From Pegethrix bostrychoides GSE-TBD4-15B (lineage in GTDB: Bacteria; Cyanobacteriota; Cyanobacteriia; Elainellales; Elainellaceae), in assembly GCA_019359155.1 (NCBI GenBank), contig JAHHHV010000078.1:1-64000 (forward strand): 64,000 nt of DNA, written 5' to 3'. Position numbers and translations under genes: made by a program. Positions 60,732 through 64,000 of this stretch are shown piece after piece. Each line of letters opens with the position of its first letter. Position 1 is the stretch's first letter. The notes under the pieces were generated by a model. It did no database searches, was not told the origin of the DNA, and saw only the letters and a list, made by a program, of their open reading frames with translations.

Positions 60732-61439
60732 ATGGCATCCTCGCTTTCTCACCGCATGTCTATGCCGCGTCCAGATGCTCTACCGCCTGCCCTCCCCGAA
60801 CTGCCGCCTCCGCTCTCTATGCAGATAGCATCTGATGAAGCCTTAGATCCAACGTTAGCCTCCAGCCCCTTTCTGATTCGCACCGTGCGGCTAGCCGATC
60901 TGGTAGCCTTATCTGAGGTGCTGGCTAGCAGCTTTCACAGCCCGGACGGCTGGATGCGCTGGCTCTATCCGCTGCTGAGGACGGGGATCTATGAGGATCT
61001 CAGAAGCCGGATGCATAGTCGGGGCGAGCATTATGTCTGTCTGGTGGCTGTCAGTCCTGGACGCAAAGAGCCAATCGTGCAGTCGCCTGCACTCAGCCTG
61101 CTGTCTGGCAGCGATACGATTGTAGGCAGCGTTGAGATGAACCTGAAAACGCCCTCGCTGCTTCAGCCCTGGAATCAGAAGTATCTTTACCTGTCAAATC
61201 TGGCGGTACAGGCGGATTATCGACGGCAGGGCGTAGCTCAAATGCTGCTCCAGCTCTGCGATCGGATTGCCTTGGACTGGGGCTTTAGCGATCTCTATCT
61301 GCATGTGCTGGAGAGCAACCATGCGGCTAGACGGCTCTACTGGAAGTCGGGTTACCGGGCGCGGCGGATTGAAACCAACCCGCTCAGCCTGATGCTGGGG
61401 CAGTCGCGGCAGCTCTTGCTGCACAAGCGCTTGAAATGA
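60732..61439 (+). CDS. GNAT-family N-acetyltransferase
   Basis: A 235-residue protein whose C-terminal half is a GNAT fold: YLYLSNLAVQADYRRQGVAQ (motif A, acetyl-CoA pyrophosphate loop QxxGxA, about 155-180) and ESNHAARRLYWKSGYRARRI (motif B). The N-terminal 45 residues are Pro/Leu-rich and variable; ATGs at residues 9 and 11 are alternative starts. It resembles cyanobacterial/plastid GNATs, but the substrate is unknown. 34 bp upstream of the SDR gene, so likely co-transcribed. Confidence 0.87.
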   Translation: MASSLSHRMSMPRPDALPPALPELPPPLSMQIASDEALDPTLASSPFLIRTVRLADLVALSEVLASSFHSPDGWMRWLYPLLRTGIYEDLRSRMHSRGEHYVCLVAVSPGRKEPIVQSPALSLLSGSDTIVGSVEMNLKTPSLLQPWNQKYLYLSNLAVQADYRRQGVAQMLLQLCDRIALDWGFSDLYLHVLESNHAARRLYWKSGYRARRIETNPLSLMLGQSRQLLLHKRLK

Positions 61440-61473
61440 TTTTGTAGAATTCCGAGTTTTTGGAGCCATCTTT

Positions 61474-62361
61474 ATGTTTTTAGTCACAGGGGCAACGGGC
61501 GGACTGGGGCGGCGAGTAGTGCGCCTGCTGCGCGAACAGGAACAGCCGGTGCGAGCTTTTGTGCAGCTCACCTCGCGCTACGGCGAACTCGAACATCGGG
61601 GGGCTCAGATTTTCATTGGCGATCTCGGCTCTGAGCGCGATATCCAGAAAGCCTGCGAGGGCGTGCGGTACGTGATTAGCGCCCACGGCTCAAATGCCTC
61701 CAGTCGCGGCGGGGCAGAAGCGCTAGACTACCGAGCCAATCGCGAGCTGATTACGGCGGCGCAGGCGGCGGGCGCTGAGCATCTGACGTTTATTTCGGTC
61801 CTGGGAGCTGATCGCGGCTACGAGGATGCGCCTGTATTTAAGGCGAAGTGGGCAATTGAGCAAGAATTAAGAGCCAGCGGCCTCGGCTTTACGATTTTCC
61901 GGCCTTCTGGGTTCGCCTCAAATTTGATTTCGCTGGCCGAGCAGTTCCGGCAGACAGGCATCTATCTGCTGGTGGGCGATCCGCAGTCCCGCAGCTCGAT
62001 TATCAGCACCGATGATCTAGCGCGAATGACAGCAGCGGCGGCAACCACATCCGCAGCGCTGAACAAAACCCTGGCGGCTGGTGGCCCTGAAGCACTCCAA
62101 CGCCGCGAGATTCCGCAGATCTTTGGCCGTCTCTTCAACCGCGAGCCGCTGGTCATCAACCCGCCGCTGGCCGCAATCGACGGGTTACGGACCTTGCTGG
62201 GCTTCGTTAACCCGACCGCGCAGACTTCGCTGGGTACTTTGCGGACTCTGCTGGCCAACGAGTTTTTCTGCAAGCCTACCGAGATAGAGCAGCTGGAGTC
62301 GATTTTTGGCTTTCCACTCGAAACCCTGGAAACCTTTTTGCGGCGCTATGTCAGCATTTAG
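61474..62361 (+). CDS. NAD(P)-binding SDR/NmrA-like protein
   Basis: A 295-residue extended-SDR/NmrA protein: FLVTGATGGLGRRVVRLLRE (dinucleotide loop), GDLGSERDIQKACEGV, FISVLGADRGYEDAPVFKAK (with the SDR Lys) and FTIFRPSGFASNL. Such proteins in cyanobacteria include Ycf39 and isoflavone-reductase-like paralogues with roles in pigment-protein assembly; this one is more divergent, so I do not give it that name. Expected cofactor NADPH. Convergent with the DUF92 gene, 8 bp apart. Confidence 0.87.
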   Translation: MFLVTGATGGLGRRVVRLLREQEQPVRAFVQLTSRYGELEHRGAQIFIGDLGSERDIQKACEGVRYVISAHGSNASSRGGAEALDYRANRELITAAQAAGAEHLTFISVLGADRGYEDAPVFKAKWAIEQELRASGLGFTIFRPSGFASNLISLAEQFRQTGIYLLVGDPQSRSSIISTDDLARMTAAAATTSAALNKTLAAGGPEALQRREIPQIFGRLFNREPLVINPPLAAIDGLRTLLGFVNPTAQTSLGTLRTLLANEFFCKPTEIEQLESIFGFPLETLETFLRRYVSI

Positions 62362-62369
62362 GTTTTGAC

Positions 62370-63188
62370 TCAGGTTCGCAAAGCGATCAGCGAGAACAGA
62401 GTCACTACGGCAATTAACACTGCCGTCACTGCGCCAATCAGCGTGTTGATGATGTTGACGACCTCGTTGGTCAACCAGTCAAACTTGGCCTGAAGCGTTG
62501 CCCCAATCACGCTCTCCAGATTCGTCGCCACAAAGGCAGCCACCATGCAGATCGCAATATCAATTGGGTAAATTAGCCCGAGTGCCCAGCCCGTCGTGGC
62601 TAGAATCGCTGAACCCAGAATGCCAGCCAGCGTCCCTTCTAAACTCACAGCGCCTTCTGTGCCGCGTGCTACGGGCTGAAGATTGGTGATTAAAAACGTA
62701 TGCCTGCCGTAGGCTTTGCCAACTTCGCTGGCGCAAGTGTCGGAAAGCTTGGTACTGATGCTGGCCACATAGCCTAACAGCAGCAGCTCAGTCGTGGGCT
62801 GCACCCAGAGTCCCTCGAAGCTATTGATGGCATAGATGCTCAGGGCGCAGATTGCGGCCACCAGCGCTGAACCCCAGACGTTTTCTGGCCCCCGCGCCCC
62901 CGACCGCTTCTCAGCGATTCCGGCAGCTTCCTTCTGCGCCATCCCAACGCGCGTCACGGCTGATCCAACTGCAAAATAAACTAGCATCAGCAGATAGCCA
63001 CGCAGTCCCAAAGTGCCCCAAAGAATCACGCCGAGGATGCCTGCATGGAGCAATCCGGCGGGAGTCAGCAGCTTTTTGGGTGCGAACCAGGCTACCGCCA
63101 TCAGGACGGCATTGATGCCGAGCGCAACCAGCCAAGGTGCAAAAATATCTAGCAGTTCAGGATCTAGTCCAGCCATTAGGGTCGTCAT
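62370..63188 (-). CDS. DUF92 membrane protein (VTE6-like phytyl-phosphate kinase)
   Basis: A membrane protein of about 272 residues with seven or so helices of the DUF92/TIGR00297 family. VGSAVTRVGMAQKEAAGIAE, SGARGPENVWGSAL (about 95-112), SISTKLSDTCASEVGKAYG and TEGAVSLEGTLAG are family hallmarks. Plant VTE6 and its cyanobacterial homologues phosphorylate phytyl phosphate to phytyl diphosphate for tocopherol and phylloquinone recycling. The frame is open to GTG 63215; ATG 63188 is preferred. Upstream lies trpS on the same strand. Confidence 0.87.
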   Translation of the reverse strand: MTTLMAGLDPELLDIFAPWLVALGINAVLMAVAWFAPKKLLTPAGLLHAGILGVILWGTLGLRGYLLMLVYFAVGSAVTRVGMAQKEAAGIAEKRSGARGPENVWGSALVAAICALSIYAINSFEGLWVQPTTELLLLGYVASISTKLSDTCASEVGKAYGRHTFLITNLQPVARGTEGAVSLEGTLAGILGSAILATTGWALGLIYPIDIAICMVAAFVATNLESVIGATLQAKFDWLTNEVVNIINTLIGAVTAVLIAVVTLFSLIALRT

Positions 63189-63239
63189 AGTTTTTGCCCA
63201 CTGACGCAATGCCACTCATAGGCTACCCCAGTTTTGGGG

Positions 63240-64000
63240 CTAGACCCGCACCGAGTAGCCGAGAGCTGTCTTGACTTTGTTGAGCGTCGGGATAGCAATG
63301 GCCTCGGCTGTTTCGCACCCCTGCCGCAGCACTGACTCTAGATACCCTGGCTCGGCCATGATTTCGCTGTACCTATCCTGAATAGGTTTTAAGGCGGCAA
63401 TCACCGTGTCGGTCAAGAGCGGCTTGAACTGCCCCCAGCCCATCTCCTGGCATTCGGCGGCGACGGCGGCTTTAGTCTGATTAGAAAGAATCATGTATAG
63501 CCCCAGCAGGTTATGGCATTCGGGGCGGTCGGTATCATCAAACCACAGTCCGCGCACCGAGTCGGTTTTGCAGCGCTTCAGCTTGTACTGGATCTGATCG
63601 GGCGGGTCAAGCAGGTTGATTCGGCTCAGATCAGAGGGATCGGATTTTGACATTTTTTTGGTGCCGTCGCTCAGGCTCATTACCCGCGCTCCTTCGGCTC
63701 GAATCATCGGCTCTGGCAGCTTCAAAATCGGCGACTCTGGCTTGCCGTAGAGGTAATTGAGTCGAGCGGCAATATCGCGGGTGAGTTCGAGATGCTGCTT
63801 CTGGTCTTCGCCGACGGGCACTTTATCTGGCTCATAGAGCAAAATATCGGCAGCCTGCAACACCGGATAGGTGAGCAACCCCGTGCCGACGTTTTCCCCC
63901 TGCTTGATCGCCTTCTCCTTGAACTGCACCATATCTTGCAGCCAGTTGAGCGGCGTAATGCAGCTAAACAGCCATGCCAGCTCGCTATGCGCCGGAATAT
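63240..64000 (-). CDS. trpS: Tryptophanyl-tRNA synthetase, C-terminal part (gene runs off window)
   Basis: The 3' part of trpS; the 5' end lies beyond position 64000. In frame to the window edge I read LAWLFSCITPLNWLQDMVQF, followed by VLQAADILLYEPDKVPVGED (tryptophan/ATP site) and the class I signature KMSKSDPSD. It charges tRNA-Trp. The visible frame ends cleanly at TAG 63240 with the usual SYSEIMAEPGYLESVLRQGC-type C-terminal region. About 250 codons are present; the HIGH region is outside the window. Confidence 0.96.
   Translation of the reverse strand, partial: IPAHSELAWLFSCITPLNWLQDMVQFKEKAIKQGENVGTGLLTYPVLQAADILLYEPDKVPVGEDQKQHLELTRDIAARLNYLYGKPESPILKLPEPMIRAEGARVMSLSDGTKKMSKSDPSDLSRINLLDPPDQIQYKLKRCKTDSVRGLWFDDTDRPECHNLLGLYMILSNQTKAAVAAECQEMGWGQFKPLLTDTVIAALKPIQDRYSEIMAEPGYLESVLRQGCETAEAIAIPTLNKVKTALGYSVRV

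Overview
The window is a gene-dense stretch of a cyanobacterial chromosome. The evidence is cytochrome c6 (petJ) beside its PetR/PetP-type copper switch, the photosystem II subunit Psb30, the chlorophyll cyclase partner Ycf54, HemJ, SepF, a second S1-type ribosomal protein, a DUF92 VTE6-like membrane protein, a PEP-CTERM protein and several families found almost only in cyanobacteria (DUF2811, DUF1997, DUF2325). Moderate GC, few GCGATCGC (HIP1) sites and the gene mix suggest a Leptolyngbya/Synechococcales-type organism, but this is inference. I found no tRNA, rRNA, CRISPR array, transposase or prophage.

Layout. Positions 1-9.4 kb are accessory: an azoreductase divergent from an AraC regulator, a vanadium-dependent haloperoxidase, a lone family 2 glycosyltransferase, a PEP-CTERM protein, a run of very small minus-strand genes that includes one disrupted by two frameshifts, and a compact HTH/NB-ARC ATPase followed by a possible small RNA. 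At 9.4-14.5 kb lies the petP-petR / petJ divergon, followed by a TPR protein, a His-rich secreted protein, a SafE-type membrane protein fused to an MsrQ/ferric-reductase-like heme domain, and another secreted protein. This looks like a periplasmic copper/heme redox neighbourhood.

From 14.6 to 24.9 kb everything is on the minus strand: sepF and an eight-gene polysaccharide cluster (cysC, ABC exporter, five glycosyltransferases including a WecG/TagA type, and an O-antigen ligase/polymerase). From 25 to 36.5 kb are mainly housekeeping genes (aldo/keto reductase, DUF2325, rpiA, a 696-residue TPR protein, prs, psb30, a Cys-cluster protein, a split UPF0016 manganese-exchanger pair, an ABC transporter, DUF72). 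From 36.5 to 52 kb are an orphan HATPase domain, a pentapeptide protein, a CapA-like protein, mutarotase, the S1 protein, a membrane-anchored lambda-type lysozyme, an SDR, DUF1997, an SBBP-repeat protein, a repeat protein with an M15A-like end, ycf54 and pdxJ.

The last 12 kb hold a CHASE2-PAS-GGDEF-EAL protein, an intergenic region with a phased array of DnaA-box-like 9-mers, DUF2811, hemJ, a very large response regulator/histidine kinase/adenylate cyclase hybrid, a GNAT acetyltransferase, a second SDR, the DUF92 protein and the C-terminal part of trpS, which runs off the window.

Two features recur. Intergenic spacers carry short tandem arrays (four copies of 11 or 14 bp), and many proteins carry in-frame micro-duplications near their ends or in linkers, pointing to frequent short tandem duplication in this genome.
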